Made by a program: the position numbers and the translations under genes. A stretch of DNA of 15,803 nt, taken from contig JANLTP010000055.1 of assembly GCA_031363055.1 (NCBI GenBank), positions 1 through 15,803 on the forward strand, written 5' to 3'. The notes under the pieces are model-generated. The model saw nothing but the letters and a program-made list of their open reading frames with translations, searched no databases and had not been told where the DNA came from. Origin of the DNA: JANLTP01 sp031363055 (GTDB taxonomy: Bacteria; Pseudomonadota; Gammaproteobacteria; Burkholderiales; Burkholderiaceae_E). Of the stretch, positions 1-7,641 are shown piece after piece. How positions within the stretch are numbered: position 1 is the first letter of the stretch; every line of letters starts with the position of its first letter.

Positions 1-117
1 GATCACCCTACTGCTACTGCCTTTGGTTATGTTGACTCAAACCCCTGGTGGGCACCGGAGAAAAGCAAGAAAAGATCCTCACTCCACATAACTGCGGACT
101 TCACATTAGTCCAATAA
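1..117 (+). CDS. C-terminal tail of an unidentified protein, cut by the left window edge
   Basis: Frame 1 is open from base 1 to a TAA at 115-117, giving 38 residues with the segment GYVDSNPWWAPEK and the ending HITADFTLVQ. The Trp/Pro-rich composition looks more like real protein than random translation, but I do not recognise the family. The stop codon falls inside the left arm of the 109-140 palindrome, so the natural C-terminus may have been replaced when the neighbouring IS21 fragment was joined here. It could be the end of a host gene interrupted by the element, or a chance open frame. Confidence 0.3.
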   Translation, partial: DHPTATAFGYVDSNPWWAPEKSKKRSSLHITADFTLVQ

Positions 118-140
118 TGTTGCGCTCAACATTATTGGAC
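109..140. repeat. Perfect 14-bp inverted repeat with 4-nt loop at the istB breakpoint
   Basis: GTCCAATAATGTTG (109-122) is the exact reverse complement of CAACATTATTGGAC (127-140), separated by CGCT. The right arm runs into the istB Walker B codons (LLDEVGYL), so it is native IS21 sequence. The left arm belongs to the non-IS side and contains the stop of the incoming ORF. An inverted copy of 14 bases exactly at a truncation point suggests template switching or a hairpin-mediated join rather than a terminator: the right arm is followed by GAGGTCGG, not a T run. Confidence 0.8.
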
Positions 141-407
141 GAGGTCGGCTACCTCTCGTACTCGAACCGGCATGCCGACCTGCTGTTCGAGCTGACCAAC
201 CGTCGCTATGAGAAGAAGAGCACCATCATCACCACCAACCGGGCGTTTGCCGAGTGGCACGAGGTGTTCCCCAACGCCGCCTGTGTGGTCTCTCTGGTGG
301 ACCGCCTGACCCACAACGCTGAAGTCATTGCGCTGGAAGGCCAGTCCTATCGGCTCAAGGAAGCTCAGGAGCACGCCAAGCAACGGGCGCAGCGCCGACG
401 TCGCTAG
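129..407 (+). pseudogene. istB: IS21-family helper ATPase IstB, 5'-truncated remnant
   Basis: About 92 codons match the C-terminal part of IstB: Walker B LLDEVGYLSY, then NRHADLLFELTNRRYEKKS, a sensor-like ITTNRAFAEW, NAACVVSLVDRLTH and the typical SYRLKEAQE ending with a basic tail. IstB normally has roughly 250 residues, so the N-terminal part with Walker A and the whole istA transposase are missing; recognisable homology starts abruptly around 129-132. The frame stays open upstream to a GTG at 48, but that part does not resemble IstB. The remnant cannot bind ATP normally and cannot support transposition. Confidence 0.9.
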
Positions 408-412
408 AAATC

Positions 413-619
413 ATGACTTCACCCCGAACCCGGCCGCCGGCGCTTCCCCGTCACTGGACCCCGGAGCAGGCCCTGGCCGTGTTCGAGATGATCGAGCTCA
501 TGCGCGACGAACTCTGGCTTGCCTACGCCGCCGACATCCAGCGGGCACTACGCCGCGAACAACAGTCGGTCGATCCTCGACAACTACTCATCCCACTCGA
601 CCCTGATCAGCCATTCTGA
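413..619 (+). CDS. Small IS21-associated protein downstream of istB
   Basis: The 68-residue ORF starts at an ATG 5 bp after the istB stop. It has a Pro/Arg-rich start, a helical centre (WTPEQALAVFEMIELMRDEL, then WLAYAADIQRALRREQQ) and no membrane segment. Small ORFs with a TPEQAL...ELxxxLRxxIW-type helix often follow istB in IS21-like elements, so it is most likely the element's passenger ORF. Its biochemical role is unknown. It appears intact although the preceding istB is not. The right end of the element should lie shortly after 619, but I could not recognise its terminal repeat. Confidence 0.55.
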   Translation: MTSPRTRPPALPRHWTPEQALAVFEMIELMRDELWLAYAADIQRALRREQQSVDPRQLLIPLDPDQPF

Positions 620-826
620 TTCGCACAAAAATTCATGCCGCCAAAAAATCTTCGGCAAATACCCGCTCTTTTACGCAGCCAGTAACATCACCGGAAGGCT
701 TCCACTGATCATGCCGATGTCGCTTTGAAAATCAAGTACGAAAACTGTGATGAACAGTCCTGGTCTGTGAAATAAATTTCGCATAATCTGTACAATTTGA
801 ATATTATAAATTCACATTACACAGAT
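620..826. other. AT-rich spacer between the IS21 remnant and the ATPase gene
   Basis: There is no convincing coding region. Base composition shifts to clearly AT-rich after about 700, as expected for the promoter region of the following gene. A small hairpin (ACTGT-GATGA-ACAGT) lies at 744-758 and a CATAAT hexamer at 782-787, but no well-spaced -35 partner was found. The undefined right end of the IS21 element must lie in the left half. Confidence 0.4.
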
Positions 827-1972
827 ATGCGTTATATCGCCCGCGAAGCCAGCGAAATACTTGCCTCGTATGCCCGGTGGTTTCCCGTCGTTGCACTGAC
901 GGGACCTCGCCAGTCGGGAAAAGCAACGCTGGCGCGCAAGATCTTTGCCAGCAAGCCTTATGTGTCGATGGAGGATGCGAATAACCAGAGGCGGGCGCTT
1001 GACGATCCAGCGGGGTTCTTGGCGAATTTTCCGCAGGGCGCCATTATTGATGAAGTGCAGCGCACGCCGGCGCTCTTCACTGAATTACAGGGACTGGTCG
1101 ATCGGCGCGGCAGAAAAGGCGACTTCATTCTCACGGCTTCACAGCAATTTGGATTGTTGGACTCAATTACACAGTCATTGGCCGGGCGCGTCGGCATGTT
1201 GCAATTGATGCCCCTGTCACGGCGCGAGTCGCCACTCAATTCGCTGGAGCGAACCCTCTGGAAGGGCGGCTATCCGGTGCTGCATTCCGACATCAATGAC
1301 GACGGGCAATATGCTTGGTTCAACAGCTACGTCACCACTTACGTCGAGCGCGACGTTCGATCGGTCCTCGCGGTGGCCGATCTGGCGCAGTTTCGGCGAT
1401 TTCTTCTCATGTGCGCGGCGCGAGCAGGGCAGTTGCTAAACCTCAATGGATTGGCCGCAGATTGCGGCATTACACACACGACCGCGCGACGCTGGCTGAC
1501 GGTACTCGAAGCGAGCTACATTGTTTTTTTGCTGCAGCCGTACCATCGCAATTTCGGCAAACGCCTGTCAAAATCACCGAAGCTCTACTTTCGAGACAGC
1601 GGCTTGTTGTGCCATTTGCTGGGCATCGAACAACCGAACGCCATGGCTACCCACGCGATGCGCGGCGCGGTTTTCGAAAACTGGGTGATTGGGGAAACGA
1701 TAAAGTATCGTTGGAATCGCGGTCTGCGCGCCGATATCTACTTTTGGCGCGACAATCACGGCAATGAGATCGATCTGGTGTTCGAACATGAGGGACGATT
1801 ACACGGTGTGGAAGTTAAATCAGGTATGACTTACGCGTCTGACTGGGTGCGCAACTTGGCGCGTTGGCAAGCGCACATTGGCCAAGAAGCCGGAGCGGCA
1901 GCTGTCGTCTACGGAGGCGGTGAATCGTTCGGAATCAGCGCCGCCCGGGTGTTGAGTTGGCAGACAATGTGA
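827..1972 (+). CDS. AAA_14/DUF4143-type ATPase with altered Walker A
   Basis: A 381-residue protein of the AAA_14 plus DUF4143 family: an N-terminal P-loop ATPase and a C-terminal domain with a PD-(D/E)xK-like pattern (E314-I-D316 ... E329-V-K331). Visible motifs are GPRQSGKAT at 26-34, Walker B GAIIDEVQR at 71-79, ILTASQQF at 101-108 and SLAGRV at 117-122. The family normally has GPRQSGKTTL; here the residue after the P-loop Lys is Ala33 (codon GCA), removing the hydroxyl that coordinates Mg2+. I chose the ATG at 827 because family members begin only about 20-25 residues before the P-loop; an in-frame TTG at 797 would add 10 residues. No strong ribosome-binding site is visible. The cellular role of the family is poorly defined; many copies sit next to mobile DNA, as this one does. 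Confidence 0.88.
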   Translation: MRYIAREASEILASYARWFPVVALTGPRQSGKATLARKIFASKPYVSMEDANNQRRALDDPAGFLANFPQGAIIDEVQRTPALFTELQGLVDRRGRKGDFILTASQQFGLLDSITQSLAGRVGMLQLMPLSRRESPLNSLERTLWKGGYPVLHSDINDDGQYAWFNSYVTTYVERDVRSVLAVADLAQFRRFLLMCAARAGQLLNLNGLAADCGITHTTARRWLTVLEASYIVFLLQPYHRNFGKRLSKSPKLYFRDSGLLCHLLGIEQPNAMATHAMRGAVFENWVIGETIKYRWNRGLRADIYFWRDNHGNEIDLVFEHEGRLHGVEVKSGMTYASDWVRNLARWQAHIGQEAGAAAVVYGGGESFGISAARVLSWQTM

Positions 1973-2001
1973 ATGCCTACACAGCGAAGCTTGAATGACC
2001 T

Positions 2002-2784
2002 ATGTCTATGACACTCGCTCCGTCCTACACCTATCCTGACCAAGTGCCCGTGGCGCTACGCCAACAAGGTTATGCCGTGCTCAGCACCCTTGGTACCTGT
2101 GAGCTGTTGAATACGGCCGCCAGCGACCTGGCTAAGCTGGGAGAAAGCTGGTCAGACTTGCCGGCCGACGCGCATCTGAAAGACGGCGGACGCTACCGTC
2201 ACCGCCGCCATGGCTGTTTTATAGTCGATCGCGACTCGGTGCAATTGGTCGCACACCGCGCGCATTGGCAGCCGGTTGAGTACAACGCTCTGCATGGTGG
2301 CATGCAGCGCTGGTTTGAGCCGATACTGCCGCAGACTCTGGCACTGCCCGCCTGGAACAAGCTGCTGCTCTCCTTGGCCGCGCAAAGTTCGGTGCTGTTC
2401 GCTGAGCAGCCGTGGTTCGTCGAAGCGCATCAATTCCGAATTGACACCGAAGGCGGCATTGGTCGGCCCACACCCGAAGGCGCGCACCGTGACGGCGTCG
2501 AACTGGTGGCGGTGTTCCTCGTGAATCGCCATGGCATCAAGGGCGGTGAGACTCGAGTGTTCGACGCACACGGCACACGCGGCGAGCGGTTCACACTGAC
2601 ACAACCCTGGTCCCTGGTGTTACTGGACGATGCGCGGGTCATTCACGAGTCGACGCCGATTCAACCAATAGCGAATCAAGGTGACGTCAGCGCCTACCGC
2701 GACACCTTGGTCGTGACCTGTCGGGCCGGTGGCTTTCAGAGTTTCATACCGGTCCTGACTCAACCCAAAACTGTTGCGGATTGA
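2002..2784 (+). CDS. 2-oxoglutarate/Fe(II)-dependent dioxygenase (2OG-Fe_Oxy_2, BsmA/IDO-like)
   Basis: A 260-residue soluble protein matching the 2OG-Fe_Oxy_2 family, which includes BsmA and the L-isoleucine 4-hydroxylase IDO. The iron triad reads H162-R-D164 (in EGAHRDGVELVAVFLV) and H215 (in DDARVIHES). R233 in SAYRDTLVVT is the expected 2-oxoglutarate-binding Arg. The spacing and the GGETRVFD strand are typical. Free aliphatic amino acids are substrates of characterised relatives; the substrate here cannot be read from sequence. The ATG at 2002 is followed by another at 2008; neither has a clear ribosome-binding site. It starts 29 bp after the ATPase gene on the same strand, so co-transcription is possible, and it ends 18 bp from the convergent MFS gene. 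Confidence 0.85.
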   Translation: MSMTLAPSYTYPDQVPVALRQQGYAVLSTLGTCELLNTAASDLAKLGESWSDLPADAHLKDGGRYRHRRHGCFIVDRDSVQLVAHRAHWQPVEYNALHGGMQRWFEPILPQTLALPAWNKLLLSLAAQSSVLFAEQPWFVEAHQFRIDTEGGIGRPTPEGAHRDGVELVAVFLVNRHGIKGGETRVFDAHGTRGERFTLTQPWSLVLLDDARVIHESTPIQPIANQGDVSAYRDTLVVTCRAGGFQSFIPVLTQPKTVAD

Positions 2785-2802
2785 GTCATTCAATTTCGTA
2801 TG

Positions 2803-3963
2803 TCATGGCCGACGCGATTGGAGCCATGCCGCGCTGAGCAAAGCCACAACCGCAGCCAGTCCGAAGGCCATGCTGGCACCTGCAACAGACCACAAAAAGC
2901 CGAAGAGCAATCCTGACGGGATTGCCGCTGCCCCAGTAACCATGTAGTACCAACCAAAGGCGGTACCTTTTTCGCCTTCGGTCGCCAATTCACTCACCAA
3001 TGAGCGCTCGACACCTTCACTGATGCCGCTGAGGAGCCCGTAGACACTGACTGCAATCCATAGCGCGGTTGATGTGCCCGCGATCGCCAGGCCCACATAA
3101 CCCACCGCAAGACTGATCCAATTGAACAGCGTTAGTGCACGTTTGGACAATTGGTCAGCCAATGGTGCGCCAAGGTAGGCCGTGAGGGTTTGCAGGGCAG
3201 CCAGCCACGCCCAAAGCAGCAGCAGCGTTACTGTCGGAATGCCCAACTCGTGGCCACGCAAAATAATGAAAGCTTCCGAAGCCTTGGCGAAGCAGAATAA
3301 GGCCAGCACCTGAAGATAGCGCTGAAGTGGCGGTGGAATACTATGCCAGGAAAGCGGCGGGAGCGCGACGGCGGCCGAAGATCGGGTGTCTGTAATGGGA
3401 GCGGGTACTGGTAGCAGAACGAGCAAAACCAGCACCGCGACACCGGGTATTGCCGACAAAGCGATTACTTCGGTGATGCCCAATCCCGACCAGTTCAAAG
3501 CCGCTGCCGCCAAAAGGGTTCCAACTGCGGCTCCGGCGTAGTCCATAGCCCGATTCAGGCCATACATCTCACCGCGCTCAGCGGATCGAGTAGCGTCGGC
3601 CAGGATCGCATCGCGAGGCGCGCCGCGAATGCCTTTGCCCAGACGATCTGCGCTGCGCAATACCGCGACCGTCAACCAAGAACCGGCCAGGGCCATCAGA
3701 GGACGGGAAAGCGTCGCCAATCCGTAGCCGAGCAGCACCATAGGCTTGCGCTGTTCCGGGTGGACGTCAGCACGACGTCCGGACCAAAGTTTGAGCATCG
3801 CCGCAAGCGTATCGGCAAAGCCCTCCACCAAGCCTAACGCGATGGGGCCAGCCGCCAGCACGCTCGTCAGCAAAATAGGTATAAGAGGGGTTACCATTTG
3901 CGCAGAAACTTCGTTCAAGAAACTTACTACCGCAAACAGCATAACTGGGGTGGGCGTTCGCAT
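2803..3963 (-). CDS. MFS transporter
   Basis: A 386-residue, very hydrophobic protein with about 12 predicted membrane helices in two halves. Family signs are the loop SGRRADVHPEQRKP and DRLGKGIRGAPRDA (about residues 106-119), a signature of one MFS branch, plus SGISEGVERSLVSEL in the second half. I chose the ATG at 3961-3963 because AAGGA precedes it at good distance; a TTG at 4000-4002 would add 13 hydrophilic residues. It follows phoX on the same strand after about 54 bp and is probably co-transcribed. The context suggests export or uptake linked to phosphoester use, but the substrate is not identifiable. Confidence 0.85.
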   Translation of the reverse strand: MRTPTPVMLFAVVSFLNEVSAQMVTPLIPILLTSVLAAGPIALGLVEGFADTLAAMLKLWSGRRADVHPEQRKPMVLLGYGLATLSRPLMALAGSWLTVAVLRSADRLGKGIRGAPRDAILADATRSAERGEMYGLNRAMDYAGAAVGTLLAAAALNWSGLGITEVIALSAIPGVAVLVLLVLLPVPAPITDTRSSAAVALPPLSWHSIPPPLQRYLQVLALFCFAKASEAFIILRGHELGIPTVTLLLLWAWLAALQTLTAYLGAPLADQLSKRALTLFNWISLAVGYVGLAIAGTSTALWIAVSVYGLLSGISEGVERSLVSELATEGEKGTAFGWYYMVTGAAAIPSGLLFGFLWSVAGASMAFGLAAVVALLSAAWLQSRRP

Positions 3964-4017
3964 CGCGCAAATCCTTAAAGTGATGCTTCGCTCCCAGGCC
4001 AACAGGCGCTACACGAG

Positions 4018-5952
4018 TCAAGTCCCGACCACCGCCCCGTCAATGCGCCTCACTACCACGGTCCCCGATCGCGGTCGCCCGTCGGGTCTGAAGTCAGGCC
4101 AGTTCGAAAGCCGACGAGGATCGGCCGCGTCCGTGCCGATGGCCCCGGTCTCGCCAGGATGCTGCATGTTGACGAACAGCGTCTTGCCATCGGGCGTCAT
4201 GCAGGCGCCGGTAATTTCGCAACCGCGCGGGCCGGTCAAAAACCGTTTCGCTTCACGCGTCATTGGATCGACCGCGAGCATCTGATTGTTGCCGTAAGGT
4301 ATGTGATCGCCCTTCAGCAGCGCGCTCGGTGACATGTCGGTCTGCACCCAGATGACGCCGCGCTGATCGATCATCAAGCCATCGGGCGAGGCAAACAGAT
4401 CGCCCTTGATGTTGCCGCGCACGCGCGCATCTTCGTGCTTGGGATCGCCGGCCAACACAAAGATCTCCCATTGAAAGCGCGTGGCTGCCGAGTCCTTGCC
4501 GGCTTCGCTCCAGCGCAGGATTTGCCCGAAACGATTCGGTGCCCGGGTGTTGGCCGGGTTACCGGCCTCGACACCTTCACCGCCGCGCGCAAAGTTATTG
4601 GTCAGCGTGCAGAACATGTCGCCGGTTTGCGGATGCTGCGCAATCCACTCGGGCCGATCCATTTTGGTCGCACCGACCCGATCACCGGCGGCACGCGCGA
4701 ACATGCAAACGGCACCCTGCGAATCAAAACCGTTTTCAGTGGTCAGACCGTTCTTGCCGTGGGTCAACTCCAGCCAATCGCCACTGCCATCAGCGTTATA
4801 GCGAGCGACATGCAGCGTGCCCTCATCGAGCAAGTCACGATTGGCGTTTCGATCTTGCTTGTTCCAGGGTTTGGACGTCACGAACTTGTAGATGTACTCA
4901 AAGTTGCGGTCATCGCCTGAATAAACGGCGATGCGGCCGTCCTTGCATTCGGTGTAACGCGCGCCTTCATGCGAATACCGGCCGATCGAGGTACGCTTGA
5001 CCGGGATGCCATTCGGGTCGTAAGGATCGAACTCGACCACCCAGCCAAAATGATTCGGCTCGTTGCGATTCTGGCCAGCATCGAAGCGCGGATCAACCTC
5101 ACCCCAGCGAAACGAAAAACGGACCTTCGGACTCAGCTCATAGCGCTCCTCGAGCGGCGTCGCTTGCGGATGTGGCTTGAAGTGAAAGCTGAAATTTTCC
5201 TCGCAAGTCAAATACGTTCCCCAAGGCGTCCAGCCGTTGGCACAATTGTTGAACGTCCCAAAACTTTCCCGTCCCGTCGGACTGGCGGCCGTGCGCATCA
5301 ACGCGTGTCCGGCCGCCGGTCCCCCGACCCGCATGGCGGTATTGGCATGAATACGACGCGCGTAACGCGACGGCTTGACAGTTCGCCAGACGCCATCGGC
5401 CAGTTGCACTTCCTGCACCGAACAACCGAGCGCCGCCTGCGACTTGCGCACCTTGGCGAGCGACCAGTTGGCCATCCCGTCAGGAAACATCAGCGAGTTG
5501 TCCGGGTACTCATGGTTCGTAACCAAAAGTCCATGCGTCGAATTGGTCGAGCCGAGCGGCAACGGGAAGTAGTACATACCATCGTGATGGGTACCGGACT
5601 GCAGCGTCTGTTCTTCGGCCGTGTTCGAGGCATCGAATTTGAAGGCTGGCATACCACGGGTGTCACCGATCGGATCGCCCCAGGCAATCAGTACATTGGC
5701 CTTGTAGCCCTCGGGTACCACCACGGCATCGGCCGACGAAATCGGGATCGGCTTGAAGCCGACCGCAGCAGCATTCGAACTGCCGTCAGCACCCACGGTT
5801 GAACAGGCGGTTGAACCCAGCAGAGCAGCAATTGATACGGCGGGCGCCGCCTTCAACAGCGCGCGTCGCTCGGCATCAGCCAGCAGTTCGGAGAATTTGG
5901 GATTGGCGGAATGATTCGGGGTGCCACTGAACGATTCGAAAAATTTACTCAC
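4018..5952 (-). CDS. phoX: PhoX-family alkaline phosphatase (DUF839)
   Basis: A 644-residue protein with the PhoX/DUF839 pattern. PhoX enzymes are secreted, calcium- and iron-dependent phosphomonoesterases that release phosphate from organic phosphoesters. The N-terminal 50 residues hold a twin-Arg leader of relaxed form (AERRALLKAAPAVSIAALL) ending in STAC, so export by Tat is likely. The family signature NCANGWTPWGTYLTCEEN lies at 236-253, with Cys237 and Glu251/Glu252 in the positions expected for metal ligation. Other blocks are THHDGMYYFPLP, VTNHEYPD, GRYSHEGA, YSGDDRNFEYIYKF and MQHPGE near the C-terminus. The start is GTG at 5950-5952 with AGGA 7 nt upstream; no Pho box of standard spacing was found in the 67-bp divergent region. 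Confidence 0.93.
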   Translation of the reverse strand: MSKFFESFSGTPNHSANPKFSELLADAERRALLKAAPAVSIAALLGSTACSTVGADGSSNAAAVGFKPIPISSADAVVVPEGYKANVLIAWGDPIGDTRGMPAFKFDASNTAEEQTLQSGTHHDGMYYFPLPLGSTNSTHGLLVTNHEYPDNSLMFPDGMANWSLAKVRKSQAALGCSVQEVQLADGVWRTVKPSRYARRIHANTAMRVGGPAAGHALMRTAASPTGRESFGTFNNCANGWTPWGTYLTCEENFSFHFKPHPQATPLEERYELSPKVRFSFRWGEVDPRFDAGQNRNEPNHFGWVVEFDPYDPNGIPVKRTSIGRYSHEGARYTECKDGRIAVYSGDDRNFEYIYKFVTSKPWNKQDRNANRDLLDEGTLHVARYNADGSGDWLELTHGKNGLTTENGFDSQGAVCMFARAAGDRVGATKMDRPEWIAQHPQTGDMFCTLTNNFARGGEGVEAGNPANTRAPNRFGQILRWSEAGKDSAATRFQWEIFVLAGDPKHEDARVRGNIKGDLFASPDGLMIDQRGVIWVQTDMSPSALLKGDHIPYGNNQMLAVDPMTREAKRFLTGPRGCEITGACMTPDGKTLFVNMQHPGETGAIGTDAADPRRLSNWPDFRPDGRPRSGTVVVRRIDGAVVGT

Positions 5953-6019
5953 CAGGATTCCTGAAAAAGTCGGGTCAATCTGTCAATATAGGTGATTCGA
6001 AACAAAAGGCAAGTTCCCG

Positions 6020-7354
6020 ATGGTACGCCCACGCACTCCCAAACCAGCCTCGACGCAGGTCGTTGCGTCGGGTATTGGCACAGACCTGCACGGAGCGGCG
6101 CAACTGACGGTTGCAGCCGTCGCTGGCGTCGTCGATTTGGTTGAGTCACTGCACCAAACGATTTCGACCCTTTCACCGATCGTGGGCAAGATCGCAGGAG
6201 CAGGTACTGAAACACGCACTGGCACGCGTGAACGTACACGAGGAATCACCGGGATTGTCTACCGCAGCATTCGCGGCGTCACACAACTGACTGCTGCGAC
6301 GCTCGATCTTGCTTTGTCAAAGCTTGCGCCGCTGCTGAACCGACAGGCGAGCACGCCGCAGTTGCCACGCGAAGCCATGTTGGCGGCGCTAAATGGCGTG
6401 TTCGGTGACTTTCTCGTAGCCTCGAGTAACTCACTGGCCATCAACATGCGCCTGCGAAGTCAGGGACAGGAACTCGTGCTTAGCCACGAAGCATTGGCCA
6501 AGGCTTTCCCGCAATCAAACGGCAAGCTACTGGTGCTGGTTCACGGCCTGTGCATGAACGATCTGCAGTGGCAGCGCGACGGTCATGATCACGGCCAGAT
6601 GCTGGCCGAGAAGCTCGGGTTCACACCGCTCTATCTGCACTACAACAGCGGCCAGCATATCTCGATCAATGGCCAGGCCTTCTCAGCGTTGCTGCAGCAA
6701 CTGCTTGAGCACTGGCCAACGCCGATCGCAGAACTGGTCATCGTCGGCCATAGCATGGGCGGACTGGTCACGCGCAGCGCGTGTCACTATGCGGAGCAGA
6801 CTCAACGAACGCACCAGAACCAAGGTTCGGAACGGGTGCAGCAGCCATGGCACGAGCGGCTCGACAAAATAGTCTTTCTCGGTACGCCGCATCACGGCGC
6901 ACCGCTCGAGCGAGCTGGCAGTTGGGTCGATCTGTTGCTGACGCTGAGTCCCTACAGCGCGCCGTTCGCACGCCTCGGCATGGCGCGCAGTGACGGCATT
7001 CGCGATTTGCGCCATGGCATGTTGCTTGAAGCGGACTGGAGCGCACATCCGCAGTCGACCCGTAAAGACATTCGCACGCCGGTGCCTCTGCCCGACGGCG
7101 TGCGCTGTTACGCCGTGGCCGCCACTCGGCAGCTCGCGGCCAGCAAAACTGCAGGCGCGCGGCAATCGACTGCATCGCCGCGGCGCAGCGACGGCCTGGT
7201 CCCCGTGGGCAGCGCGCTCGGACGCCATGAAAAGCGAGCACAGTCTTTGGGATTTGCAAACAACCAGCAGCAGATTGTGTACGGCTTGAACCACTTCGAA
7301 TTGTTGAACGATCCGACGGTGTCCGCGAAGTTACTGGATTGGTTGCAACCCTGA
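6020..7354 (+). CDS. Alpha/beta-hydrolase (lipase/PGAP1-like)
   Basis: A 444-residue protein whose hydrolase domain starts near residue 168. It has LLVLVHGLC (oxyanion region), the nucleophile elbow VGHSMGGLV with Ser245, FLGTPHHGAPLER typical of PGAP1/lipase-like members, Asp391 in SDGLVPVGS and His425 in LNHFELL, which complete a Ser-Asp-His triad. The first 110 residues form an Ala/Thr/Val-rich helical region without a clear signal peptide, possibly amphipathic and membrane-associated. Likely substrates are acyl esters such as lipids or polyester, but this is not resolved. It is transcribed divergently from phoX with 67 bp between starts. An AAAAGG about 10 nt upstream may be the ribosome-binding site. 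Confidence 0.87.
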   Translation: MVRPRTPKPASTQVVASGIGTDLHGAAQLTVAAVAGVVDLVESLHQTISTLSPIVGKIAGAGTETRTGTRERTRGITGIVYRSIRGVTQLTAATLDLALSKLAPLLNRQASTPQLPREAMLAALNGVFGDFLVASSNSLAINMRLRSQGQELVLSHEALAKAFPQSNGKLLVLVHGLCMNDLQWQRDGHDHGQMLAEKLGFTPLYLHYNSGQHISINGQAFSALLQQLLEHWPTPIAELVIVGHSMGGLVTRSACHYAEQTQRTHQNQGSERVQQPWHERLDKIVFLGTPHHGAPLERAGSWVDLLLTLSPYSAPFARLGMARSDGIRDLRHGMLLEADWSAHPQSTRKDIRTPVPLPDGVRCYAVAATRQLAASKTAGARQSTASPRRSDGLVPVGSALGRHEKRAQSLGFANNQQQIVYGLNHFELLNDPTVSAKLLDWLQP

Positions 7355-7409
7355 TCGCTCAGTGCGCATCCATCTTTGACCCGGATAACCTGCGATCAAA
7401 ACACAAGTG

Positions 7410-7461
7410 ACTCTGAACCAAAAAGCTGCAAATCGCAGATTGGTTCGAACGGTTTCAGAGT
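7410..7461. repeat. Nested inverted repeat with two alternative stems
   Basis: Outer arms ACTCTGAACC (7410-7419) and GGTTTCAGAGT (7451-7461) pair over 10 bp with one bulged T. An alternative stem pairs GAACCAA (7415-7421) with TTGGTTC (7440-7446) and encloses a CTGC-AAATC-GCAG hairpin at 7426-7438. The two pairings share bases and exclude each other. A palindrome GTTCGAAC lies at 7443-7450. No T run follows, so a simple intrinsic terminator is unlikely. It starts 56 bp after the hydrolase stop and may be a processing or attenuation structure, or a small mobile-repeat relic. Confidence 0.5.
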
Positions 7462-7515
7462 GCGCTCGCTGGCAAGCATAACGACCGAAACGATCGACCC
7501 GTTAGCGTCGTACAA

Positions 7516-7641
7516 TCAGGATACAACGGGCTCCCAGCCTTTGGACTTCATCACCCACATCGCCGCTGGAGTTGCCAGGAACTTGAGCAGATCCTTGGCT
7601 GCCTCGGCGTCCCTGGCAATAGCGCTGACACCGCCTTGTAG
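7516..7641 (-). pseudogene. C-terminal relic of an ABC substrate-binding protein (molybdate/ModA-like)
   Basis: Forty-one codons on the minus strand before a TGA (7516-7518) read GGVSAIARDAEAAKDLLKFL, then ATPAAMWVMKSKGWEPVVS. This closely resembles the C-terminus of ModA-type periplasmic binding proteins, where GVSA..kDaeaAkaLikFLtSPeaa..ikakGmeP is typical. An in-frame TGA at 7642-7644 lies immediately upstream and no matching sequence precedes it, so about 200 N-terminal residues are gone. The piece is not translated as such and has no ABC permease or ATPase partner nearby. Confidence 0.72.

Larger units (their letters stand above)
129..619 (+). mobile_element. IS21-family remnant (istB 3' part plus small ORF)
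   Basis: The truncated istB and its small companion ORF together are the 3' end of an IS21-like element. The left part, with istA, the istB P-loop and the left terminal repeat, is gone; the deletion endpoint is at the 109-140 palindrome. The right boundary lies somewhere after 619 and was not resolved. Confidence 0.75.

Noticed and set aside
725..735. TTGAAAATCAA near 725 as a fourth FNR-type box
   Set aside because: The half-sites are too close together (11 bp in total instead of 14).
725..753. TTGAAA at 725-730 as a -35 element for the ATPase gene
   Set aside because: The hexamer at the right distance (TGATGA) does not resemble a -10 element.
4435..5802. Long plus-strand open frames opposite phoX
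   Set aside because: They are antisense to a clear PhoX gene, have Arg/Pro-rich composition and no recognisable motifs.
5971..5990. GTCA repeats (GTCAATCTGTCAAT) between phoX and the hydrolase as a Pho box
   Set aside because: The two GTCA cores are 8 bp apart, whereas Pho-box repeats are 11 bp apart; the remaining bases do not fit.
6683..7294. A 203-residue minus-strand frame opposite the hydrolase
   Set aside because: It overlaps the catalytic core of a well-supported gene and shows no domain or ribosome-binding site.
7440..7460. GGTTCGAAC as the T-arm of a tRNA
   Set aside because: The flanking 5-bp stems do not pair, and no acceptor or anticodon arm can be placed.
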